Origin: Brachionus rotundiformis
Taxonomy: Eukaryota; Rotifera; Eurotatoria; Ploima; Brachionidae
DNA: 64,000 nucleotides
Direction: 5' to 3'
NCBI GenBank assembly: GCA_016802295.1
Contig: JAESIW010000137.1
Location: 801,592-865,591 of the forward strand
Shown here: positions 26,099-38,100 of the stretch, piece after piece
Layout: each line of letters opens with the position of its first letter
How positions within the stretch are numbered: the stretch's first letter is position 1
Position numbers and translations under genes: made by a program
Notes under the pieces: model-generated
Databases searched by the model: none
The model's input: the letters and a program-made list of their open reading frames with translations, nothing else
Told to the model about the DNA's origin: nothing

Positions 26099-26438
26099 GA
26101 CATATATCACTAATAGATATTTGTTTAGCTTTATACCATAAGCCAAAAAAAGTTAACTATAATGGAATAGACCACCAAAATCCTAATCTTCACAAAACAT
26201 ATATAAATTAAATGAAATAAAAAACTAATATTGACTGTCTTTAACTTGTACAAAATTTTACGCACCACTTAACTCGCTCTGTCTATTGCCAAGTTCAGTC
26301 ATGGATTTTGTTATGATTTAAACTTGTTTTTCTTGAAACCAATATATGTATATATATATAAGTATTTATAGTTGATTAATTGGAAAATAAGGGACAGCTT
26401 TGTTTTTTAAAGGGTTTAGTTTAGGACATAATACTTGC

Positions 26439-29400
26439 CTTTATCAAAAGTTGTTTCACCAATATTCAAGTTAATTAAATCCATTTGAGACTTTGAGTCC
26501 TGATCAATGGCAAATGTCGACTTAAATTGGCATGAGCTTGTTTCTTTCAATTCCGATCTGTCATCTTTTTTCTCGAGCTGCTTCTTGTCAATATCGAGCA
26601 TTAAGCTTAATAAAAAAAAGAGTTAATTTTAAATAACTTTGGTAATTTAGCATAGTTTAGAATAAACAAGTTTGGTTCTCAGACTGAGCTCGTACAAAAA
26701 GCTTGTGAACCACTTGTGAACCATTCGCATAAAAATTTAATTGACCAATTTTTAAAATATTTTTTTTTTAACTTAAAAATTAATTTATTTTGCTATATCT
26801 GGCAAAAAAAGTAACAATATATTATTTTGTTTTTCTTATCAAGGGCTTAAATGTGACACTTATTGTTTTTGCGCAATTTGTCTGACAATATTTTAATTTG
26901 ACTTGGGTAGTTGATAGTTGAGCAATATGCTGCCTACATTCTAGCTACATAGGCTATATTTTAAAAATTTCTGTACCGTGATAAAGTTGGATATCTCTTG
27001 GGAAAATGAAAATATGGGTTTAAGTTTAATTTATGAGGTAAAAATTTGATAGAAAATGCTTGAAAGATTTCTGTAATTGAATCTTACCTATCCGATTCGA
27101 ACGATTCGCCTTGTAGCGAGTCGTCGTAGACAATGTCCTCGATAGAGCTAGACGTGCTACTGCTCAGCACAATTATCAAATTATCACCATTTCTATTATC
27201 TAGTTTTATTTTGTTTTCATTGCTCTCATTGTCTAAACATTGCTGTTCAAGTTTTTCTATTGATAGATCATGATCTTTTGTCTTCCGCAAGGACTCGACC
27301 AATATTTCATCCCTTTCCGATTTCTCCATATTTGATTTTGGTAGCATTTCATTATTTTGCACGAATTCGCTCGTACCTGAAAAATAAAAATGAAAATTTA
27401 TTTGACTCTAATTCTGCTGGGAGGTCTAAGTCAATCAAGGAAGGTCATTAATAATCGATAAATATTCAAAATAGTTAAATTATTAATATCAAAAACAGCT
27501 TAAGGAAATAGAGGGTTTTTTTTTAATACTGTAATTCAATAACTATGATATTAAAATTATGTTTATCAAGACATTAGGTGGATCTGTTCACGGACCTATT
27601 CATAATTATAAGCTGTTTCTCAGATTTTATTTTATTTCTAGAATTATCTTCAAATTAAAATAAAATTATTTAAAATAGCTTGGAGAAATTTAAAGACACT
27701 CTTTTAAATTACTATTAAATAGCTCTTTTTCAATTTTAACTAATTAATTAATTTAATTTTAACGCATAGAACATATTAGGGCTTAGATTTTGACAATTTC
27801 CTCTTCAATCACTAAAAATCATCACGTTCAGTTGTTTAATTTTAATTTATATGATAGACAAATATTATGGGATATGATCAATTAGGTTTTTTTTTAAATT
27901 AATTTAATAAAAAAAATAATTTGTTGTTTTCATAATAAATTAATTAATATTAATCAATTTCGTAATTGAAAGCTTTTTTAAAATTTTTATTTTTAATAAA
28001 ATTTTTTATTTTCCAATCAGATAAAATTGACATCTTTACCTTTTACTAAAATTTATTTGTTAACTTGTCATAGTATTTTTGCTCGGGAAAATGGGACTTA
28101 ATATACTAAATGACCTATCAATACTATATAATTATCACACATGAAAAAAAAACATAAAAAAAAGTAAAAAAGATTTTTCAATTAGTTTTATGTATAGATA
28201 AGATATACAGAAAAATGGTGATGTTGACTCAAAAATTCACAAAAAAAACACTTTTTCACGTTACCTTGACTAAGCCGTTTCTAAACAACCAAATAAGCAA
28301 ATCAAATAGATAAAACATATTCTTAATCTAATGCCTTAAACATATTGATAAAGTGATTCTCGAATAACTCATGGCTATATGATATTGATACGAAAATATT
28401 TTATTAGAATTCATCTCTTTCTATCGAACGGAGCTAAATAGCTCAAGGCTCATTTATATTTTATTCAATTCGCAAAAATGTATAATTTATAATTCAACTC
28501 TGGGGAAATGATAATTTGATATATCATTTTTTCCTATCTTTGATCTCGACTTTAAATTAGCAATTTAGCTACCCAAAAAATCCCAAGGCTGTGTCCAAGG
28601 ACCTACTTTAAAATAACTTTCTAAAAATTTCTAAATCAAAATTTTGAAATCAAAAAATTGTACTCTATTTTTTTTGATTAGTATAGTAATTAAATCATCT
28701 TATCCAAAATACCAAAATCAAATTAACCCAGAAAAATTGTTCTATTATTTAAAATTTAATTCTATCTTTTAATTTTCAATCTAAAGCTATTAATTAAATA
28801 AGATGAAAAAAAAAGATTTTAAATGTTAAAGATAAAGATCTAAATAACATAATTAAAGAGGAAAAGAACAACCAGTTTGGTCAAATGAGTAGATTAGAAA
28901 CTAGTTTTTAGTGAATCAAATGAACTTTAAATAAATACATAAAAATCGATCATTGTAAAATTAACCAATCTATTAAGCTAATTCTTTGGATGAAAATGTT
29001 GCCAAGTAGTAATTTCATTTGAACTTTTTGCCAAAGCTTTAATATTTACGCTAGACTAGGCCTAATTATAATTTTAATTAATTTTAAAAATACATTTAGA
29101 AATAATTTGAAAAAATTAAGTAAAAATTTTCTTTTTCACTTTAAATACCAATCGAGCTTGCTTAATACCACAAATAATCTGATTAGGAATTCGAATTTTA
29201 GCAAATCTTAAATTAAATTCAAGTTGAAAAAAAATGAATAATTAATTAAGGCTTTATTTTAGAAACACAACAAAAAAACTTTATTAAATTTAATTACACG
29301 GAAAAAGACTTGTAGCAATAAGAAATCTTTTATTTTTGAGTTTAAGGTAATGAGACCGATAGCATTTGTCAACATAAAAACAAGCCACGTTTTAGATTAA

Positions 29401-30168
29401 ATTTTAAAATTGGAAAAAAATCATACCTTTTGATGTGAGGCTGACGTCCGGTGACGATTGAAAAAGAATTTTAAATTCTTCATCTTTGCTGACATTGTCC
29501 GAGCTTTCTTTGTCACTTTCGATTGAGTTGTTGGATATTTTTGAATTGTTTGTCTTTTTGCGCGATGAATGAGGCTTAAGTGGTGCTAATCTAGGCTTGG
29601 CATGTTTGATGCACTGGTTTATGGTATTTGGCACATTGGCGCTTGACCGGCATCGGATAATGGGCTGAAAACCGGTCAAAAAGTCGTGTTTTACCAATTT
29701 TTTGCTCAGTTTGGAATGTGTGTGGACTCGATTTGGACACGATTCGCGGTTAAGTGAATTGGTTGACGAATGCACCGAGCGGCATGCACATGTTTCACAC
29801 CGCTGGCATCCATATGATTTTATTGTCTTGTGACCGTGCAGGAACGGGTCGTTCCAGTCGCGGAGACAACTCAAAAAAGTGGCATGGGTATTGTCTATTC
29901 TATTCATTGACGATTTGAATAAATTTTTTGTCTTTTTGTTCAAACAATCATCATCACTATCTTTAAAACAAAAAATTAAATAAAAATTTTGTCTATTTTT
30001 TTCTTAATTAACAGGTGGGCTTGATAAGTCAAGGATTATTACCTTTGAGATTGTAGCTGAAATAGAATGGAAGCAATTGTTTTTGCTGGTGAGTATGTAG
30101 GTCCAGATCTATGCAGTTTTTGGTTCTAAAACAGCAGTTGTTGATTGAATGCTTGGATGGTTTGTAAT
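26439..30168 (-). CDS. Upstream exons of the large acidic-protein locus (5' end not found)
   Basis: Four exons (30043-30168, 29427-29960, 27088-27376, 26439-26605) join in matching phases with good GT-AG sites. They encode about 372 residues. The second exon has a Cys cluster, GCQRCETCACRS, with nearby His, possibly metal-binding. The third carries an acidic SFESD end; the fourth reads LMLDIDKKQLEKKDDR. The last donor is AAAG|GCAAGT, an excellent GC-type site in phase 1, which matches the acceptor of the giant exon at 22212. If that donor were not used, translation would stop at 26416 (ending YYVLN). No start ATG precedes 30168 in frame, so a first exon is missing. It may lie at 30.2-32 kb, or the exons may extend the kinesin transcript. 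I recognise no family. Confidence 0.6.
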
Positions 30169-32174
30169 CTAAATTAAACGATAATGGTAATTTGTGGCTC
30201 AAATTAATTATTTTTATCCAAATTTAGCTAAATGATATCTGATTAGAATTGAAGCATTTAATTTTAATTAGATATATCAGAATAAATCCGAATGCAATTG
30301 TATTTCAATTATTTAATTTAAAACTAATTTAATAGATTTTGGAAAAGAGATAACTAATCGAGCAGATAAATTTCTTTCGACTGCAAATTTGATGAACAAT
30401 TAGTCAAAAGAAACATTGTTCGCCAAATAGGACCAAATTTGAACTCTCAAATTTCCAAAAGTAGAAAAATATAAATTGAATGAATTAAATTAAATTAAAT
30501 TAAATATTAAATAAATTTAAAGCTAAAACAATATTTAATTGTTAATGCCAAAAAAAAATTTAGCTTAATAATTCATAAAAATATACGCGGGTTAAAAATC
30601 CCTATTTGCCTTGAAGAACTATTTATATTTGTATTTTGAAAAGAAGAAAAGAGTGTAGCTAGGATATATAACTATACTGTTTAAGGTGTTGGTACAATAA
30701 TCAGGTAACACATCAATCTTTATGGCTTTTCCAAAAAAACGCATTCATTTGACTTCATTTAATGCTCGGCTCGCTACAAAAAGAATCAACTAAACAAATC
30801 ATTTTAATAAATAAAATAAGCTTGACAGTAGTTAATTTTATTACATAAGATTGAATTGAGTTCTTAGAATCGGGCTTCTTTATTACAGATGGGAAAAATA
30901 ACCCGAGCTGTGTGCCTTGGAAAAATTTATTGTCATTAATCTAGTTCTCTTATTGAAAAACATATTCCAATTTATCAGTCTGTAAGATAAACGATAGCCA
31001 CAAGAATAACCAATTTTATTTGGTTAATAGAAATATCAATTAAAAAGTAAATTATTAAAAATATGTTCATAAACTTCTATAGTTTGTTAACATTAATTGG
31101 AAACACTTGTGAAACAATATCCACAAGATAAACAAATCTAATAAAGGGCGTTTATTATTAAAAAGAAAAACCTCATTTAACATTTGTTTAACTAATAGTC
31201 AAAATAGATAAATTTTAGGCAAAGAAAATTGAATCTTAATACTACCTTGCTTTTTTTTTTATCAATAATCTGATTTTGATTTAGGTCAAATGATGATATT
31301 TTTTAAATATAAAATCAAATAAAATTTATAATATCTAATAAATAATTGATATGTTAGCCATTCTCATTGATAGAAATCAAAGTAGTCTTAAATTAAAAGC
31401 TTGGCTTATTTTAATTATACAGGAAATGGTTAAATAAAAAACATTTTAGTTAATTTAGGGAAAAAAAATTAAATTTTCACTTATCAATTTGTAAACATGC
31501 CAAGTCTTTAATTAAAACAGTTCGAAATAATTTAAATCCTTGAACGAGCTTATAATTTAGGAAAGAGATTTGTGACAAAAGGAAAATTTTATTAATAATC
31601 TTTTTGAATATATCAAGGCATTCTTGAGCTTTAGGATTGATAGGCAAAAAATAAAATTTCGCCAGACTTAATCCCAAATCTCTTAATAGATAAAACCATT
31701 TCGAGTCTTTGGGCAAAATTTTCTCCCAAAAAGCTCAAAAGGTATTTGTATCTTGGATTAAAATGGAACGGGCTCTCAACACAGCTCCAATTTGAGTGAT
31801 TAAAAAATTTGAAATTTAAATTATTTTTCTACTACTAATTGAAAAAATTTAATCACTATTTTAATCGTCTAGAGAGCATCTTCGCATTGAATATTTAAAT
31901 TTTAATTATACAAATAAGCCCTAGGGCAAAAAAGTGTAGCTTTTCTTTGTAAACATGTCCCAATTACAATATTGGGTCAGCACACTGTTCTCTAAAGTAC
32001 TGCTTAAATCACGACCATAAAATGTCATTAAATAATTTCTTGTCCACTTTACCCTCTAGTGGTATTTTGCTCTGCACGTAACCAAGGATTTTCAACCACA
32101 AAGAAACAAAATAAAATAAAAATCTCAATCAATTATTGACTTAATCTGCTATTAACCTGACAGGAAGCAATTAG
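30169..32174. other. Intergenic or intronic AT-rich stretch
   Basis: This lies between the first visible exon of the acidic-protein locus and the kinesin stop codon. A minus-strand ORF of about 85 codons (31477-31739, PKDSKWFYLLRDLG) has no ATG and is AT-rich; I could not tie it to either gene. No clear AATAAA follows the kinesin stop. Confidence 0.4.
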
Positions 32175-35100
32175 CTAAAACTTGGGCAAATATTTTTCTA
32201 CAATACTTTTATTTGAAGTGTGTGTTCGTGATGATTCAACGCTCTGGGCTCTGCTGCTGCTGCTGGGGCTCTCGAGCTCCGAATCGGGCCGTTCACCAGG
32301 CCGCTTGGCTTCTATTACGCAACCATCTAGGCTTTTGACGGTAAGCTTGCGGCTATTTGGCTTCGTTTTTTTCATCGGCTTCTTTAGAACTGATCTTACG
32401 CTATGAAATAAATAAAATTTTATTTTAATTGATAATTCATTTAGGGCTAATTAAATAATTAAATAATATCCTAATTGCACAACTTCCCCCGGGATCTCTC
32501 CCGCAAGTCAGCCTGGTTCGGACCCCGAGCGGTTTGTTGCACTCGACCCAGTTCGAACCAGGCTTAAATCTTCAAGATAAAAATAATATCCAACTAAAAT
32601 GTTTATCAAACAAATAAAACAAGGTCTGTAGAGGCTATTTAAGTCAAATTAAATTTGTTTTTAAAAAAAAAATATATATATATATATAGAAAAAAAACAT
32701 AAAAAAATGTCAAATCTTTATGGAACTAAGGAAAAAAAAAGCTGACTGAGGCCAATAATTAGACCTGAGCTTAAAAGAGAATAATAAAATGGACCTCTAG
32801 ATTTGAATTAATAAAATATAGGACATTCTTAAATCTCAAGTTTAGTGAAAATAATAGAGTCGAAAATCTTAACGGGTATTGTTAATAATTGGGCTCTATT
32901 TAAGTTTTTTATTAAATTAAAAACAAAATATACTTTTTTCGAGCTCGGCCACGGTTGTAAATAATGACTTTTTTTTTGTTGAGAATAAGGTCCATATTTG
33001 GATGTATCATGTTGTTTTGTATTGAGTTCATATTGAGAACAATGGCAAGTTTATCTGGCCAGAGATCGCTTGTGGATCTGGAACGCTTGAATGCCATGTG
33101 GGCACAATTGGGGCACTTTGATTCGCATAGCGCCGGACACGAGACCGAGCTGATGTTCGAGCTGTTCAGATCGGGCTCGGCATCAATTGGTGCTGGTGTT
33201 GCAGCTGGCGAGTCGACGGGAGCCGATTGCTCGCCTAGATTTAGCATTTCAATGGATGTTTGTTTATTCACTGCTTCTTGCTGGTCTGGTGTTAATTTCT
33301 GTCGGCCCATTTCTTCGGCAAATGTCAGCCGTAGTTGTTTTAGATTCATGAAAAACTTTAGCTCCAAAATCAACCGCTGCTTTTGCTGTCCAATTTGAGA
33401 TCCAGTCTGAAACTTGTTTATGTAGTCGATGTGGTTTGTGTTTGGCAAAGTTGGATAGAAGTGTGTATCGTAATCGAAGTGACAAACGCTTGGTATTGTT
33501 TGGCTAATTTTTTCATTCCATTCTCTCAATTTGGTGTCATAGTCTTTTTTGCCTTAAAAGCCACAACTAATTTTAAAAAAAAAAACAAATATTTGTGTTG
33601 GTGAAAGAGAAATTTTTTTTGGTAAAAATTGGTCTTTGTAAAGCCATCTAGATTTAGAGATGACTTATCTTGAACTTAATATGGTCTAAATGATAGGCGC
33701 TACAATTTATGAAATGTCGCACTGAGCTGGGCTAAATTGGGTAATAATACTTTTGCCATAGAAATGCTTACATTTAATCTGTTCTTGCTGAAATTGCTGG
33801 TTCAAAAGCGCACTGCTGCGGTTCTCTTGCGTGTCAACGGGGTTGCTTTGAAGCTCCATTTTTGACAATTTCTTCATATCATTCCTACACAAATAAATGA
33901 GCATTTTAAACAAATTATTGTCAAAATTAATTTTTAAAGATGATTATTTTGGCTATAAATAAATGAGAAAAAAGATAGAATTAGCAAAAATTGTCTCTAG
34001 TAGGAAATAAAAAGTCGCTTGATTAGTATAGTCTTGGCAGAGAATACTAATAGTAAATCAAAAATTCTATTTTAGCTTGATAAGGAAATCGTAGATGCTT
34101 TTTAGTCCTAAATTTTATTTGTTCCTAAAATAAAATATTTAGTTTTATCTTTATTAAATATTCATGTTTTTTTTATTTTTTATTTTTATTTTATTTTTTT
34201 TCTATGGAACATTCATACGGGTTGTACACTCGAACCGTAAACAAAAAATGCTTCGACATTGCGTCTCGAAGCCTTTTGACACCTAATCTAATTTATTAAT
34301 TTAATACACAGATTCCAGATAAATGTGCATTAGCCAAGTGCTACGAAGCCATAAACCAACATATTTTGTGCAGACAAAACGATAAGCTTGCTCCAATTTA
34401 GAATTTTCAATTTAAATTAGCCAGTCAATCACAAAAATTTTAAAAAATATATTAAACAATTAAATGTTAAAAATATATATTCTAATTTTTAGTTATCATA
34501 TCAATAAAATTAAAAAATAGATAGTGTCGTGTTCAGAAGGCTTTTACTTTATAAATACATTTATTACCAAATTGGCTAGCCTAACTATATTTAATTGTAC
34601 AATTCGCTATTTACAAATGCCATTCTGGTTATAAACAGTATTTTTTATATATTAGTCTACAATGTAGAGTCGTGTAGAAAATATTGGTTGCCGTAGATTG
34701 TCGAAAAATAGAGAGTCGCTACTAATTCAAATACGAGATCGAAATTCGATCTAAGTAACACAAACTAGTCAAAACACTTTTTATTAAAAGCTTGAACAAG
34801 GCGCGATCAAAACTTAAAAAACAACTCTAATTTTTTCATTGAAATTTAATTTACTCTAATAAAAAATATTGATATAAATTAAAAGCCTATTGAACATGGC
34901 ACAATTTAGGCTAAAATACAGCTAATAGAACTAAAACATAAATAAAATAGTAACAAAAAGCTTTAATTAAAACTAGTCTAGTTTTTTTTTTTAATTTTTT
35001 TTGGTTACCTTATTTCATTGATGGAACTAAAATAAAAATTAATTAAATTTAAAATTAAATTGAACAAATATCTTATTTAGAAAGAAAATAATACTTGATT

Positions 35101-38100
35101 TTAAATTTAGGTTCTAAAAATGAACAGTCTGATTTGGACGATATGAAGCTACTCGAACGTGAAATTGATCTAAATTCTTCCATTTTAGTCGACTAGAAGC
35201 GAATTAAATTAAAAATTTTTGGCAAATAGTTTGCTTTGGAAAGCTCTTACAATGTTTGTTTTAGAACATTTGGCCATAAGCAAGCCTTCATTTGACAAAT
35301 TCGATCTTGCCAAACTTGGCAACGATTGACTCTTCAAAATTTTCAAGTCCATTTCCTTTAAAAAAATAAAATTTTTCACTCTAAGCCTTCAAATAGCCAG
35401 CTATCAAGCTACCTTATCGCTTGGTCTCAGTTTGGTCGACTCTTCCGGTTGATTAAACCTAAATGTATATTTTCCAACCTGTATCAAATCGCCTAAAGCA
35501 AAAATTTAGCATTTATTTAAAAACAGTGACCATTTCTTGCCTTGAGTAAGTTTTGTCTTCAGTCTGATCTCAGCTCCGTTGACAATGCATATCGAAGAAT
35601 CGATTGGTGTCAGCGTGACTGTGCTATCGGCATTGGAAAATATGCAGTGAGTGTCTGACAAATTCTTATCATTCAGCGCTATATAAAAAATGTTTTTTAG
35701 ATTGGTATTCTATCCCAAAAGCAGTTTACATATGTCTGAACAGTTGTCATCTTTTCCAAGAATGGTGTCGCCCTCTTTAATGTAAAATACCATTATACCA
35801 GTAGACACTCGGTCATCATTTATTAGCAAAATAAATGGCAAATCGGGTTGTAGCAGAAGACCAGAGGAAAATTTTTGACTGCGGACCGAGGGACTGTTCA
35901 AAAATGACTTTTAAAAAAGAAATTTTTTTTTCTTTCATTTAAATTAATTTAAAAATCGGGGACTATTTTGCAAAATCTTGATGATTTAATTCCGGCTTTG
36001 ATTTGTTTTAGTTTCTAATTTTAATCCATATCATTAATTATTTATTCAATGATAATTAAATTTTTGACTAATTTTAAAATCTTGCCTAATTCATAATCTT
36101 AAATACCTTATTTTTAAGCATTTTTTAACAATTTAATCAAATTTATCTGAATTATTTAATTTTCAATTTTATTTTTTTAAAGCCGGAATAGATTTTTAGT
36201 CCATTTTTAAGGTAAGTAAAGTACATTAGTTTGTGAAGAGCTGAGGTCTCTGGTCTGGTTCCATTTGTCTATCCATGACAGGGTCAATTCCTGCGCTTTG
36301 CTCTCGTTCTTTTCCAGTATAAGTTCCAGTTGGGATCCGCTGATGGTGTTATTATTCACCACGCTCATCGAGTCCTTTTTCAATGTAATGTTAATTTTAG
36401 AAGCTCATTATCAACACTGTTAGAACCAAGGTTTAAACCAAATGATTGATTATTTTTTTTGCCTAAAATGCCTAGCAATATAAAAATACTGTGCCAATAA
36501 ACTTGTCAAGATTAGCTAAATTAAAAAAAATAGCTTGATAAAATCAAGTTTATTTGAGGCTTCTATCAGGTATGTATAAGTAGAAGCCAATTTTTGCCAT
36601 TTTGCAAATTTGTGACCAGCATGCAATTAAAACTTTGTGAGAAAAAAATCCAAGTCCATAATCTTTGGTTTAGAGTATGGTGCCGGTTTAAATGCTAGAT
36701 TCAAATTTGTCTAGCAACCATTTGATAGGAAATATGAGTCGAGCTAATTAAAGAAAAATTTAAATTTTTTTTTCTAACATTTAATTTATGTAACTTTGGT
36801 TGACGTTGTTGTCTTAAGTGTTTTTTTTCACTGTAGATTTATTTATTTAAGACGAAAAGTAACTTAAAAGAGAAAATAATAATCCGAGCTTTTATTTACA
36901 CAGTGGAGTTTGGAAACAAACTAAACGTGAATGGTTCCAAAATATGAATCCAAATTAACATTGTAACAATGGCAAAAAATTAAAATTCCGAACAATTTTA
37001 TTACATTAATTATTAAGACCGAAACGGTATTTGTTTCTTAGATTTGGCAGCTTTTAGGATTTCTTTTTTTTTTTAATAATCAATTGTTTGCCAAACATAT
37101 TTCAGCTAAACTTTCCTAAGATCCATTTAATTTCGTGGACCATTTTAAGTTTATTAATTTTTTTCTATTTCTATTTTTTTTTATTTTTTTTTTCAATTAT
37201 GTAATATATTTTTTTTGAATATTAAAAGCTATTTGTTTTAAAATTTGGCAAGTTTTATTGAGAGTTGGAAAGCTTTCAAGCCATAAACTAGACGCAATAA
37301 AATATGTATTTTTTTCCATTTTATCAACTATCTTCCTATTGACAAGATAAACCATACAACTATCTTATCTAGTTTTATTATTACGAAATTTTATTTTTGC
37401 AAAACTTCTCGTGATTTTTCAATTAAGGCTTTGTTTCACTGAGGTAATTAAAAATTTTAACTTGTGTTTTGAGAATATTAATCATGCCGAATTAATTTAA
37501 TCACAAAGCTATTAATTCGCGTATACTTCGTTTAATCTTAATGCCTAATGATCCAATTGTCTCGATTTTAGTTCCCATTTCCTAGTTGTCAATAATACTT
37601 CAGCATTTCAAATTTGGCAACCTAAGCTCAAAGTCTGCCTCTTGAGTAATGAATATCGTCATCGAAATGAGAAAAAAAATAAATATTTTTGTACAAAATT
37701 TATATAAATATTTTCTAATTATTTGTCTATATCCATAGACATAATTTAGGCTCTAATTTCACAATTTTAAATATAGGGCTTTTGCTTAGAATAATGCTTA
37801 TTTATTTGCCAACTAAATATTGGCTTCGGAGGCTTACTTAGGGCTAGTGCCACGGCCAGCCTTTTAATAATTGATTTTATTGGTAAATTATGACAATTTA
37901 TCAAATCTTCAAAATTGGTTGCCAAGACAAAAATCATATTATTCTCTTACCAAAAGCGTATCAATTATTATTTATGATGCCAAGAGAGAAAAAGAGAGAG
38001 AGTATCTCCTGAAATGTGTGACGCTAATTGGCAACGTGATGTAAAATTTAAAAAAAAAAGAAGAAGAAAAATTAAAAAATAAATAAACAAGGAATCTAAT

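Noticed and set aside
31477..31739. Minus-strand ORF of about 85 codons
   Set aside because: No ATG, AT-rich codons, and I could not connect it in phase with either neighbouring gene. Kept only as a possible unplaced exon.
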